A stretch of DNA of 46,608 nucleotides from Candidatus Uhrbacteria bacterium. GTDB lineage: Bacteria; Patescibacteriota; Patescibacteriia; JACQRZ01. Positions 9,923 to 21,129 of the stretch are shown in pieces. The DNA lies in the NCBI GenBank assembly GCA_016188385.1, contig JACPHV010000030.1:1-46608 (forward strand). Direction: 5' to 3'. The position numbers and the translations under genes were made by a program. Each line of letters starts with the position of its first letter. Position 1 is the first letter of the stretch. The notes under the pieces were generated by a model that had not been told where the DNA came from, did no database searches, and worked only from the letters and a program-made list of their open reading frames with translations.

Positions 9923-10233
9923 TCTTCACGTTGCGGCGCTTCCAAAATGACTTGGATGCGGCTGGCAAGCGGCTGCGGGCATCCGAAGTTGAGCGTGTGC
10001 AGAATTTCTTGTTCATGCCCTTGGAGCAGAGCGCCGATAGACGCGTCGGATACAGAAATGGTCAGAGCGCGATACTTGACATACGCGGCTTGCACGCGGT
10101 GACGGCGCGATTCACCGAGCTCTTTGCACAGAACCGCATTGACGCGTTCCAGAGCGAGTGAAAGCGTCACTCCGCGCGTCACATGTGCGCGTTGAGCCGC
10201 ATTTGGAAGCAATGATGAAAGGGGGGTGAACAT
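9919..10233 (-). CDS. DciA/DUF721-like protein
   Basis: Small protein with 'YVKYRALTISVSDASIGALLQGHEQEIL' typical of the family core; ATGA overlap with the downstream gene. Confidence 0.5.
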   Translation of the reverse strand: MFTPLSSLLPNAAQRAHVTRGVTLSLALERVNAVLCKELGESRRHRVQAAYVKYRALTISVSDASIGALLQGHEQEILHTLNFGCPQPLASRIQVILEAPQREE

Positions 10234-10245
10234 GTAATTTCTATT

Positions 10246-13200
10246 TTATAACTGCCTGTATTCGCAGATATCCTTAAAATCGCAGGATTTGCAATGCCAA
10301 CCGGGCGTAGGTGAAAAATCGCTTTTCTTCAATTCCGAAATTGTCTTCGTGATACGCCTCTTGAGCGCCTGTTTCTCCTTTTCAGTGCCGAGAAAAGAAA
10401 TTTTTTTTCCGCTCCCAAGATAATAATACGTCAGCTCAAGCGGTTTTTCGTGCATGATTTCCTCAACAGCGATCTGGTACAAGAGCAACTGTTCCTTATC
10501 CTGCGAGCGAAGCGTTTCGTCTTTTTTTTCGCCGCCTGTCTTGTAGTCAACGATTGCCACGCCTTCTTGCAAGCGGTCGATCCGATCGATCCTTCCTTTG
10601 ATGGTGATCAGCGCGTCTCGCTCGCCTACCTTCATGGTAAAATCCTGCTCTACCGCGTGGATCAGGGGGCGCGAGACAATCAAATCATCATAAAAAGCTT
10701 TCAAGAGCTCTCGTCCCTTCGCGCGGTATTGTTCCTTTTGGTGGATCGTGGCAAACCAATCGTCATGCCATGATTTTTCATAGATCGCGAGCAGATCCTC
10801 GTATGGCGGATAGTAAATCGCTCCAGTATCAGTATACTCCTTTTTCTCATTTCTGAAAAGCGCCGCTTGCGCTCGAGAACCGCGTTCTATGATTTGTTCG
10901 CCATAACGCTGCAGCGTGAGATGCAAGGTTTTTCCAAAACTGAACTGGGCTTTCCCGAATATCGGTATGTTCAGCAAAAAAGCGAATTTATATTGCAGCG
11001 GACAGGTACGAAATGCGGCGAGCTGCGTAAAACTGTATACGGTTGGGATCGGATACGCGCTCAATGACGCAAGCTGCTTGGGAGTGCCGCGATCCGACTT
11101 CGACAGCACATCGTCTTCTATTCCCGTTTTCGTGTCGGAATGCCGCGCATCCGATGCTTGTTCCAACAACCCGATTTCATATAAAAATACAGACGGTTTC
11201 TTCGCGCGAGTTCCTCCATAATCCCGCGAAGAAGTAAAGTGGACGCTTTGCTTCGCGCGAGTAAGCGCTACATAACATAAACGCCTTTCCTCCTGAAGAT
11301 GCACATCCCCTTCCGGCACGAGTTCTTTGGCAAGGCCTTCCGGCAGTGGAATCGCATCTTCCCGCTCAACAGTAGGAAAACGACGATCCACCATGTTTAC
11401 GATGAATACATGCGGAAATTCAAGGCCTTTTGACGCGTGAATGGTCATAACCTTGACAGAATCAGGGCCGCCGTCCGATGCGGCGCGGAGCCTGCCGGAA
11501 TCTCCGGCTTCTTGCTCGTATGAAATTAATTGGAGGAAGTCCTTGAGCCGCGCGTCAGGATGCTGCGTGCCGAACGCGTACATTTTTTTGTATAACTGAT
11601 TCAAGTAATCCAGCGCGTCTCTTTTTTCCAGCGTATCGGCATCTTTCAGAAACGCGAGATACCCCGTATCCCGCAGGATGTGAACGAGCAATTCCGCGCA
11701 CTTCCTGCCGCGCGCAAGATCAGCGTGCTTTTGAATATTGCCGACAATAGAGGCGATGGCGTCTCGATCATGTTTTGCGATGCGGTCCACTGTTTCGGGC
11801 TTGACGCACGCGTCGAACAATGACATGCCTTTCCGGCGGGCAGCGTGTCCAAGCTCGATAAGCGAAGATGTTGAGATACCGAGATGCGGCCAGCAAAGCA
11901 CTCGATACAACGCCGGCCCTTCATGGTAATTAACCAGCACGCGGCAGTACGCAAGCAAGTCAAGAATCACCGGTTTCGCATAGAGCCCCCGCATGGATAG
12001 AAATTGATAGGGAATCTCCAGCTCGCTCAATCGTGCCAAAAACGGATGCGCCGAGGTGTTGGCGCGCGCGAGAATGGCAAAATCCGACCATGTGGATTGC
12101 GGATCACCGCTCTTGATCTCTATGATCGCATCAATTACGGACTCGACCTCTTCATCAAGTGTCGCGCGATGGATATGGGAAATGACTCCGGTATAATCAT
12201 GATGAGCTTTCAGACGTTTTGATAATTCCCCCCGAGAGGCGCCGGTGTATTCGGAACTGTTGCCGTATCCGGCGAGCTGACATTCCAAACGATACGGATC
12301 ATTGCGTTTGATAAATTGATAGGAACAGTCAAGGATATTCTGGCTTGAACGATAATTTCTCGTCAACGCGATTTCTCTACTGTCAGGATAATCCTTTTTG
12401 AATTGCACGATATTCTGGTATGACGCGCCGCGAAATCTGAAAATTGCCTGATCGTCATCTCCCACTACCGTAAGATTACTACGCGGCGCGGCGAGCATGT
12501 TGATCAGTTCGTATTGCGCGAAATTGGTGTCCTGAAATTCATCAACAAGTACGGTGTGGAATTGCTTCTGATACTTTGCAAGCAGCGCGGGCCGCTGTCT
12601 GAACAGCCGCAGAGCGTACGTAATGAGATCCCCGAAATCAAGAGAGTTATTCTCTAAAAGCAGCTGTTGATACACATGATACGCGTCGGCTATCTCGCGT
12701 ATGCGCTTGAGGTCTTCAGGCGCGCCCGTGTTTGATTCATGATCCGTATCCAATTCCATAGTTTGCGCGTATTCAAGATATGCCTGCGGCGAGATGTCTT
12801 CATCCTTCGCGCGGGAAAAATGACTGATCAGGGCGTGGATGAATTTTGACGGATTGCCCAATGGACGGTAATAATCAAGATCGAATCGATCAAGATTTTG
12901 GCGTACGAGAAGCCACGCGGATGTCTGGTCGAGCAAAGTAAAGTCATTCGGCAAACCGATATCAAGACCGTGGCGTTGAAGCATGCGTTCGCAAAACGCA
13001 TGAAATGTCATGATCCAAAGGTTTACATATCCATAGGGAAGCAGCCGATCAACGCGTTCCTCCATTTCTCCGGCAGCTTTGTCCGTAAACGTGACGGCAA
13101 GGATTTCATCCGGTTTGCATGTGCCGGACAGGATCAGCCACGCAATCCTGCGAGTGATCACGGTTGTCTTTCCTGTTCCTGCTCCTGCGACAATGAGCAA

Positions 13201-13275
13201 AGGTCCGGGCGGAGCCGTTACTGCCGCACGCTGCTCTTCGTTCAAGTCTGTGAGAAGATAGTCAAGTGATTCCAT
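10246..13275 (-). CDS. UvrD/PcrA-type ATP-dependent DNA helicase with C-terminal RecB-like PD-(D/E)XK nuclease and Cys cluster
   Basis: Start chosen at MESLDYLLTDLNEEQRAAV; 'AGAGTGKTTVITRRI', 'DEFQDTN', 'VGDDDQAIFRFRGA', 'MTIHASKGLEFPHVF'; C-terminal 'GRIDRIDR...IVDYKTGG...QLLLYQ...CKSCDFKDICEY'. Confidence 0.95.
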   Translation of the reverse strand: MESLDYLLTDLNEEQRAAVTAPPGPLLIVAGAGTGKTTVITRRIAWLILSGTCKPDEILAVTFTDKAAGEMEERVDRLLPYGYVNLWIMTFHAFCERMLQRHGLDIGLPNDFTLLDQTSAWLLVRQNLDRFDLDYYRPLGNPSKFIHALISHFSRAKDEDISPQAYLEYAQTMELDTDHESNTGAPEDLKRIREIADAYHVYQQLLLENNSLDFGDLITYALRLFRQRPALLAKYQKQFHTVLVDEFQDTNFAQYELINMLAAPRSNLTVVGDDDQAIFRFRGASYQNIVQFKKDYPDSREIALTRNYRSSQNILDCSYQFIKRNDPYRLECQLAGYGNSSEYTGASRGELSKRLKAHHDYTGVISHIHRATLDEEVESVIDAIIEIKSGDPQSTWSDFAILARANTSAHPFLARLSELEIPYQFLSMRGLYAKPVILDLLAYCRVLVNYHEGPALYRVLCWPHLGISTSSLIELGHAARRKGMSLFDACVKPETVDRIAKHDRDAIASIVGNIQKHADLARGRKCAELLVHILRDTGYLAFLKDADTLEKRDALDYLNQLYKKMYAFGTQHPDARLKDFLQLISYEQEAGDSGRLRAASDGGPDSVKVMTIHASKGLEFPHVFIVNMVDRRFPTVEREDAIPLPEGLAKELVPEGDVHLQEERRLCYVALTRAKQSVHFTSSRDYGGTRAKKPSVFLYEIGLLEQASDARHSDTKTGIEDDVLSKSDRGTPKQLASLSAYPIPTVYSFTQLAAFRTCPLQYKFAFLLNIPIFGKAQFSFGKTLHLTLQRYGEQIIERGSRAQAALFRNEKKEYTDTGAIYYPPYEDLLAIYEKSWHDDWFATIHQKEQYRAKGRELLKAFYDDLIVSRPLIHAVEQDFTMKVGERDALITIKGRIDRIDRLQEGVAIVDYKTGGEKKDETLRSQDKEQLLLYQIAVEEIMHEKPLELTYYYLGSGKKISFLGTEKEKQALKRRITKTISELKKSDFSPTPGWHCKSCDFKDICEYRQL

Positions 13276-13306
13276 AGTCAAAGGAAGTATACCGACCGCA
13301 CCACCC

Positions 13307-13335
13307 TTTACGCAAGCGATTGCCTGCGTTATAGT
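13307..13335 (+). promoter_or_regulatory. Sigma70-like promoter (TTTACG-17 bp-TATAGT) for island A
   Basis: Hexamers with exact 17-bp spacing directly upstream of the SD-equipped 62-aa ORF. Confidence 0.5.
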
Positions 13336-13370
13336 AATGTTCATACATTTAGTGACGGAGGAGGTAAGAA

Positions 13371-13559
13371 ATGAGCAGTGTGCTCTGGGCTGTCGTGTGG
13401 GCAGCCACATGTTATTTTTCCTTTTTCTGCGGCGTGTCTATGACCTGTCAGGCATTCGCAAAGGTGTCAAAGACTACCGTAGGCATCTCTCTTCCTGTCC
13501 ATGTATTGTTTGTCCTTTTTTGTTTTGTCGGAGCAATGATATTGCTCAAGGTGTTGTAG
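13371..13559 (+). CDS. Small membrane protein (62 aa)
   Basis: SD 'ggaggagg' immediately upstream of the ATG; two hydrophobic segments. Confidence 0.65.
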   Translation: MSSVLWAVVWAATCYFSFFCGVSMTCQAFAKVSKTTVGISLPVHVLFVLFCFVGAMILLKVL

Positions 13560-13604
13560 AACTTGAATCGGAAAAGACCGCACCGTCACGAAAGGAGGCT
13601 TTGC

Positions 13605-14264
13605 GTGACGACAGGAACATTGACGGATGACAAATCCGTCAAAGGGATGGCCTGGCGAGCCGACGACCGCGAAGGGCGTGAGCTGCGCACTCCGCAAGTT
13701 CCGCCGCCCCCGCCACCGCCACCGGAGGGACCGAAAAAATCCGGGCCCTCGGAAGGGCCGGACAAGAGACGGGCGAGATATCTCGTCCGGCGAGCGCTCT
13801 TCGCGTTTGAAGAGGCGCTCGGACTCTATGCAGTGTTGGGGACAATGTTTCCCGACCTGCAAAGAGTCTTGCAGGTGGTAAACCTGCCGAACGTTCTTAC
13901 CAACATCATTGTCGCACTCCGCAACAAGCTCGCTGAACTCCATGACGAAGGCGAACCAATGGCGGATATCCCTCGAGATGACAGCGAGCAGATCGCGATG
14001 CAATACCTCGGGGAGATCCCGCAGCCCGCATGTGCCGCGCAACGCGACATGCTTTCCGGCGAAGACCTCGCGGAGCTCTCGCGCAAGCTCGGCGCGATAC
14101 CGGAGAGTTCCCGGATAGCCACGATCCAAGAAGTGGTTGGACCTGAAGTCCAAATCGGTTCCCCTGAATGGCAGAACGCATCATTAAAACCCGATGACGA
14201 GCAGGTCGGGCTTCGACGGTGGGTGTTTGTAAGATTAATTGAAAAGCTCCTTGGGCGAAAGTAA
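13605..14264 (+). CDS. Hypothetical protein with octaproline tract (GTG start)
   Basis: 'aaaggagg' SD 5 nt before the GTG at 13605, in frame with the listed ORF; 'VPPPPPPPPEG' followed by a helical domain. Confidence 0.7.
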   Translation: MTTGTLTDDKSVKGMAWRADDREGRELRTPQVPPPPPPPPEGPKKSGPSEGPDKRRARYLVRRALFAFEEALGLYAVLGTMFPDLQRVLQVVNLPNVLTNIIVALRNKLAELHDEGEPMADIPRDDSEQIAMQYLGEIPQPACAAQRDMLSGEDLAELSRKLGAIPESSRIATIQEVVGPEVQIGSPEWQNASLKPDDEQVGLRRWVFVRLIEKLLGRK

Positions 14265-14290
14265 AAAAGTAATCGCCAATGACCTTGTAC

Positions 14291-14322
14291 GCGCGCCGCG
14301 ACTTTGCCGGCGCGCTATTTTT
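14291..14322 (+). terminator. Rho-independent terminator of island A
   Basis: GCGCGCCG-N9-CGGCGCGC perfect 8-bp stem followed by TATTTTTATT. Confidence 0.8.
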
Positions 14323-14336
14323 ATTATGAAATCATC

Positions 14337-14771
14337 CTATTCCAGCGTGCCTCGGTATCCGACATTACTGCCTTTTCGCCATTTACGAGCGACTCGGAGG
14401 CGGGCTAATTCTTTCTCCATCTTTGCGGACAACGTGGCGTATTCAATCGCGTCAAAATTCGTTTCCGCCAAAATCTCTTCAGCGCGTTTTCTCGCTTCCT
14501 CCGCGCGCTCTTCGATGATTTCTTCAACGCGCTCCGCAGTATCGGCTAAGATCGTAATCACGCGCTGGCGTACTTGCACGACTCCGCCGGACACGGCAAG
14601 CGGTATCGTTTCACTCAACCGAGAGATGATAAGCTCGCCCGGCTTGAGAATACCGACAAGCGGCACGTGATCTTCGAGTACGGTAATTTCCCCTTCCTCG
14701 GTGGGAAGCGTGACGTATTCTATCTCGTCAGAAAATACGATGCGTTCCGGCGTTACAATCGATAAATGCAT
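14337..14771 (-). CDS. atpC: F-type ATP synthase epsilon subunit
   Basis: 'IVTPERIVFSDEIEYVTLPTEEGEITVLEDHVPLVGIL'; last gene of the atp operon. Confidence 0.93.
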   Translation of the reverse strand: MHLSIVTPERIVFSDEIEYVTLPTEEGEITVLEDHVPLVGILKPGELIISRLSETIPLAVSGGVVQVRQRVITILADTAERVEEIIEERAEEARKRAEEILAETNFDAIEYATLSAKMEKELARLRVARKWRKGSNVGYRGTLE

Positions 14772-14797
14772 TGCGGCGGCACAAGTGGCGTTAACAT

Positions 14798-16186
<1,389 letters not shown>

Positions 16187-16202
16187 TTACTTGTTAACAA
16201 CT

Positions 16203-17117
16203 TCACACCTCAAGCGCCGCGCGTCCCGCGGAGAGCTCCGCGATCTCTTGCGTAATCGCGGACTGCCGGATTCGATTAAAGCTTAGCTCCAATTCGCCAA
16301 CCATATCAGATGCTGCTTCGGTTGCATTGTGCATCGCCATCATGCGCGCGCTGTGTTCTGAAGCTTCTGTCTCAAGCACCGATTGAAAAATCTGCGTCTC
16401 AAGCAAGCGCGGGATGATATGTCCGAGCACATGCTGTTCCGAAGGCTCAAACACGAATTGAGAATAATCCGCTTTCCCCGCGTCGCGATCTTCCGCCTTC
16501 TGTTGCGTGATACCGCCGCGTGCCGTACCAAGCGATGCATTCAGCGGCAGAAGCTGCCATGCCTCGATGTCCTGCTTCACGCTTGAAACGAATGTTGATG
16601 ATACGATATCCACTCGATCCAGAGAACCATCAGAGTATCCGCGAGTAATCATATGGATGATACCTGAAATATCAGTGATAGAGTTTGTAATATCTGCTTT
16701 TACAAAATCAGCGTTGATCACGTATCCATGGCGAGCTACGGTGTCGCGCGCGCGTTTGCCAAATGTAATAATGTCGACGTCACGCGCGCCCTGCTCGCGC
16801 GCGCGGCGTATTGCTTCAATGCCTTTGAGCGCCAAATGCGTGTTAAAGCTTCCGCATAGTCCGCGATTACTGCTCAAGATGACAACCGCGCTTCGTCGAA
16901 TAGGACGGACCGCGAGCAACGGATGGAGAGCGCGGTCCGCGCGCGATGAGAGATGCGCTAACAAATCCCACGCGCAGCGCGCGTAAGATCGAGTCGCGAG
17001 CGCGGCCGCTACGGCTTTGCGCATTTTCGCTCCGGACACCAATTCCATTGCTTTAGTGATCTTTTTGGTATTACGGACAGAACGTATCTGCCGTCGGAGA
17101 GTAAGTGTGCTTGGCAT
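16203..17117 (-). CDS. atpG: F-type ATP synthase gamma subunit
   Basis: 'LRRQIRSVRNTKKITKAMELVSGAKMRKA', 'SSNRGLCGSFN', C-terminal 'ELELSFNRIRQSAITQEIAEL'. Confidence 0.97.
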   Translation of the reverse strand: MPSTLTLRRQIRSVRNTKKITKAMELVSGAKMRKAVAAALATRSYARCAWDLLAHLSSRADRALHPLLAVRPIRRSAVVILSSNRGLCGSFNTHLALKGIEAIRRAREQGARDVDIITFGKRARDTVARHGYVINADFVKADITNSITDISGIIHMITRGYSDGSLDRVDIVSSTFVSSVKQDIEAWQLLPLNASLGTARGGITQQKAEDRDAGKADYSQFVFEPSEQHVLGHIIPRLLETQIFQSVLETEASEHSARMMAMHNATEAASDMVGELELSFNRIRQSAITQEIAELSAGRAALEV

Positions 17118-17119
17118 AC

Positions 17120-18652
17120 CTAGAGTTTGAAACCTATGTTGAATTCCTCGATGGCTGTTTTGAGGGATGTCTCGTCTTGCTCGCTCAATTCGCCCGTAGT
17201 ACGAATCGAGGAAAGAAGTTCTTTTTTGCTTGCTCCAAGAAAAGAACGGAACGCAGTCTCAAACTCTCGAATCTTTTCCGTTGGCACATCGTCAAGATAC
17301 CCGTTCACCGCGGCATAGAGAACCGCGACTTGTTCTTCAACGCTGAGCGGCTGGTACTGATTCTGCTTGAGAAGTTCCGTGAGTCGCGCCCCGCGCTTCA
17401 GCTGCTTTTGCGTCGCTTCATCCAAATCAGACCCGAATTGAGCGAATGCCGCAAGTTCGCGATACTGCGCGAGGTCAAGGCGCAATTTGCCGGCAACTTT
17501 TTTCATCGCTTTGGTTTGTGCCGCGGATCCCACGCGAGATACGGACAAGCCGACATTAAGCGCGGGACGAATACCTTGATAAAATAAATCTGTTTCCAAA
17601 TAGATCTGCCCGTCAGTAATGGAAATGACATTGGTTGGAATATATGCCGAAACATCACCTGCTTGCGTTTCAATGACGGGCAAAGCAGTCAACGATCCGC
17701 CGCCGCATTCTTTGCTCAACTTTGCGGAACGCTCCAGCAAGCGGGAATGGAGGTAAAAAATATCACCGGGGTAGGCTTCGCGTCCCGGCGGACGGCGGAG
17801 CAGCAATGATAACTGACGATAAGCTACGGCGTGTTTTGATAAATCATCATAGACAACGAGCACATCTTTGCCCTGATCCATAAAGTATTCGCCCATGGCG
17901 CATCCGCAGAACGGCGCAAGAAATACAAGAGACGCCGGATCTGAGGCGCCCGCGAGCACCACGGTGGTATATTCCATTGCCCCTTCCTCCTGAAGGCGCG
18001 CAACGATACGAGCTACCTTTGATTCTTTTTGTCCCACGGCAACATATATGCAGTGCACCGCCTTGTCTGTGTTCCAAAATTTCTTTTGATTGATGATCGC
18101 ATCGATCGCTACCGCGGTCTTGCCGGTCTGCCGATCTCCGATGATCAGTTCCCGCTGGCCGCGGCCGATCGGAATAATCGCATCAATCGCTTTTACTCCT
18201 GTCTGAAGCGGCTGATGCACTGATTGCCGCGTGATAACTCCGGGAGCAATCTTTTCAATCGGGTAGTGCGCCGACGCTTGGATCGCGCCGCGTCCGTCAA
18301 GCGGTTCACCAAGAGAATTTACGACGCGCCCCACAACCGCTTCTCCTACCGGCACATCCAAAATACGTCCCGTACTCTTCACGACAGTCCCTTCATGCAA
18401 TGACGTGTAATCCCCCAATATCATCGCTCCTATGGTATCTTCTTCCAGGTTAAGAACAACAGCGTGTATCTGTGTGCCGTCAGCGGTCTCGCAGGCAAGA
18501 ATTTCCGATTGCTTTGCCGAGCGCAAACCGACAATACGAGCGATGCCGTCTCCCACTTCGACGATGCGGCCGATATGCGAGACAGTAGCTTCTGATTTCA
18601 CATCGGCAATATGTTTTTCAAGAACCTCAAGAAGATAATTTGTATCTGCCAT
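17120..18652 (-). CDS. atpA: F-type ATP synthase alpha subunit
   Basis: '[19 protein letters not shown]', '[25 protein letters not shown]', '[19 protein letters not shown]'. Confidence 0.98.
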   Translation of the reverse strand: MADTNYLLEVLEKHIADVKSEATVSHIGRIVEVGDGIARIVGLRSAKQSEILACETADGTQIHAVVLNLEEDTIGAMILGDYTSLHEGTVVKSTGRILDVPVGEAVVGRVVNSLGEPLDGRGAIQASAHYPIEKIAPGVITRQSVHQPLQTGVKAIDAIIPIGRGQRELIIGDRQTGKTAVAIDAIINQKKFWNTDKAVHCIYVAVGQKESKVARIVARLQEEGAMEYTTVVLAGASDPASLVFLAPFCGCAMGEYFMDQGKDVLVVYDDLSKHAVAYRQLSLLLRRPPGREAYPGDIFYLHSRLLERSAKLSKECGGGSLTALPVIETQAGDVSAYIPTNVISITDGQIYLETDLFYQGIRPALNVGLSVSRVGSAAQTKAMKKVAGKLRLDLAQYRELAAFAQFGSDLDEATQKQLKRGARLTELLKQNQYQPLSVEEQVAVLYAAVNGYLDDVPTEKIREFETAFRSFLGASKKELLSSIRTTGELSEQDETSLKTAIEEFNIGFKL

Positions 18653-18668
18653 AAGTTTTGGTAAATGC

Positions 18669-19076
18669 TTACGAGACGTTAGGAATAAGAGCGTTCTTGA
18701 GCTGATTGATCCGCGATTTCAGTGAAGAATCTATCATGGTATCGCCGATCGTGATGACGGCACCGGCAATCAGCGAAGTATCTACTGTTATCGCCGCTTC
18801 AGGCCTGCCGCCATGAAGCTTGGCGGCTGTTTGTTCAATGAATCGAATATCCGCTTCCACCAAAGAATGAGCCGATAGCACAGTGACGGTATATACGCCA
18901 TCACGTTTGTGCAGCTGGGCAACCAACTCTCGCGCGATAGCATCAAGAATGCGGGACTTGCCGCGGCGGACATAGTATGACGCAAGACGCGCGACTGCGC
19001 TTTGAACATCTTCCCTCTTCGCGCTTTTGGAAAATTCAATCAAGCTTTCGGCATACATGCGTGGCGTTGCTTTCAT
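18669..19076 (-). CDS. atpH: F-type ATP synthase delta subunit
   Basis: Position between atpF and atpA; C-terminal '[32 protein letters not shown]'. Confidence 0.9.
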   Translation of the reverse strand: MKATPRMYAESLIEFSKSAKREDVQSAVARLASYYVRRGKSRILDAIARELVAQLHKRDGVYTVTVLSAHSLVEADIRFIEQTAAKLHGGRPEAAITVDTSLIAGAVITIGDTMIDSSLKSRINQLKNALIPNVS

Positions 19077-19083
19077 ATCACCT

Positions 19084-19587
19084 CTATGTTGCTTTGCTCA
19101 CAAGATCCAAGGCTTTTGTTCGCAAACGGCCTGTGAGCTGCTCGTCGCTCACATCCTTAAGTATTCGTTCGCTCGCCGCAAGCACGAGCGCTCCGAATTC
19201 CCGCTCCGCGGATGCAAGCATGTGTTCTTTTTCCATACGGATTTTTTCCCGCGCTCCCTCCACGACTCCGTGCACTTCGCTCTTTGCTTTTTCCATGAGA
19301 GCCGCGGATTTTTCTTCAGCATGTTTTGTCGCCTGTTCGACGATCGCCGATGCCTGCTCTTTTGCTTTCTCGAGCTCTTCAGCTCGCATCTGTTCGACCG
19401 ATGCCAGCTTATCTTGAATCGTTTTTGCTTCCTCGATGCTTTTTTCGATCAATGCGCTTCTTTTTTCGAGCATGCCAAGCAAAGGTTTATACAAAAAACG
19501 ATGCAATAAAAATAGCAGTATGCCAAAATTTACGATCTGCGCGATCAAGAGCCGTACATCAATGCCTAGATTTGCTAATGCTTCCAT
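19084..19587 (-). CDS. atpF: F-type ATP synthase b subunit
   Basis: N-terminal TM, long charged helix, operon position. Confidence 0.92.
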   Translation of the reverse strand: MEALANLGIDVRLLIAQIVNFGILLFLLHRFLYKPLLGMLEKRSALIEKSIEEAKTIQDKLASVEQMRAEELEKAKEQASAIVEQATKHAEEKSAALMEKAKSEVHGVVEGAREKIRMEKEHMLASAEREFGALVLAASERILKDVSDEQLTGRLRTKALDLVSKAT

Positions 19588-19621
19588 ACGAGTAAGCGTG
19601 CTGGTACTTTCAAATTTCTCC

Positions 19622-19882
<261 letters not shown>

Positions 19883-19906
19883 TCAATTAATAATTAATAG
19901 TAAGAA

Positions 19907-20647
19907 TCAATGAGAAGATTCAATGGTAGACATTTTCAGAAATACAAGCGTTAACATCGCAAATACCATTGCCTGGATAAATCCCACGAATACTTCCAAA
20001 AACAAAAACGGCAGCGGGACGATATACGGAGCCAGGAAAAACATTACCATCAAGAGCACTTCGCCCGCAAAGATATTGCCGAAGAGGCGAAAAGAGAATG
20101 AAATGAGCTTTGCAATTTCAGAAATCAATTCAAGCACACCTACGAAAAAATTCAAGGGGTTCGAAAAGTTGATAAATCGCGAAGCGTATTTGAAGAATCC
20201 GATACTGGCGATACCGACGCATTGAACCACAACGACACTGATAAGCGCGAGCGCGAGGGTAAAGTTTAAATCTGCGGCAGTGGAACGAAAAAGTGGTACA
20301 AGAACGGCTTTACCTTCATGTACTTCTCGAATTCCGATCGAACCGACTCCCGGAAGCAATCCAAGCCAGTTCCCGATGAGCACAAACATAAAAATCGTAG
20401 CGACTAAAGGAAAAAATCGCAACGACTGGCGTTTGTCTCCCGTCACGCTATCCACCAGCTTCAATATAGTCTCAAGCACGATTTCAAAAAAATTTTGCGC
20501 GCCTCGAGGCACAAGCGAGACGCGTCTCGTAGCGATCAAAGATGCCGCGACGAGCGCTATCATCACGATCCAAGCGACAAGAATGCTGTTTGTGACGGGA
20601 AATCCCGCTATCGAAAATACTTTTTCTGCTGCTACGGATATATTCAT
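19907..20647 (-). CDS. atpB: F-type ATP synthase a subunit
   Basis: 'SFSFRLFGNIFAGEVLL', 'PLPFLFLEVFVGFIQAMVFAMLTLVFL'. Confidence 0.97.
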   Translation of the reverse strand: MNISVAAEKVFSIAGFPVTNSILVAWIVMIALVAASLIATRRVSLVPRGAQNFFEIVLETILKLVDSVTGDKRQSLRFFPLVATIFMFVLIGNWLGLLPGVGSIGIREVHEGKAVLVPLFRSTAADLNFTLALALISVVVVQCVGIASIGFFKYASRFINFSNPLNFFVGVLELISEIAKLISFSFRLFGNIFAGEVLLMVMFFLAPYIVPLPFLFLEVFVGFIQAMVFAMLTLVFLKMSTIESSH

Positions 20648-20669
20648 AGGTGTTTCTTCTCGATTGCGG

Positions 20670-20930
20670 CTATCGTTTGTCTGAGCACGCTTGTGTTTTT
20701 TCCGCCTCGGCCATCAGCTGGACTGTCTTGCGGAACACCAAGATGCTCGAGATAATAATTGATATCACAACGCCGATGAGAAAAAACAACGGGGAACTGC
20801 TCAAAAGCGCGTCCGCGTATCGCCCCAACAAAGCTAATCCAACCAACGGAACGGCCACCAAAAAACCAATGGTCCATACGATACCAAGCATCGACAACAT
20901 GTTTCCCGTTGATTGGCTTGATTTTTCCAT
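20670..20930 (-). CDS. AtpI/AtpZ-like accessory membrane protein
   Basis: Two TM segments, first gene of the atp operon. Confidence 0.65.
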   Translation of the reverse strand: MEKSSQSTGNMLSMLGIVWTIGFLVAVPLVGLALLGRYADALLSSSPLFFLIGVVISIIISSILVFRKTVQLMAEAEKTQACSDKR

Positions 20931-20956
20931 AATTGGGAATTGAGGCCTCTGAAAAA

Positions 20957-21087
20957 GGTCTTCACGGTCATTTCCGATTCACTTTCCGACTCAAAACTGT
21001 GATGAACGCGAAGGAATACTGGAGTATTCCGACAAGTTCAGCGCGGTTTTGAGACGAAAGTGGGCGGAAAGGAGCCGGAAGAAGTCT
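20957..21087. repeat. Long imperfect inverted repeat (arms about 65 bp) in the atp-tatD intergenic region
   Basis: CACTTTCCGACTCAAAACTGTGATGAAC...GGAATACT / AGTATTCC...GTTCAGCGCGGTTTTGAGACGAAAGTG; perfect GGAATACT-GG-AGTATTCC apex. Confidence 0.85.
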
Positions 21088-21129
21088 CAATAGTATATAT
21101 CGAAAAAATATGATTGGTCAACTGTCAAA

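Noticed and set aside
13467-14153. 228-aa minus-strand ORF
   Set aside because: Antisense to the SD-led polyproline gene and terminator-delimited bicistron; shadow ORF in GC-rich sequence
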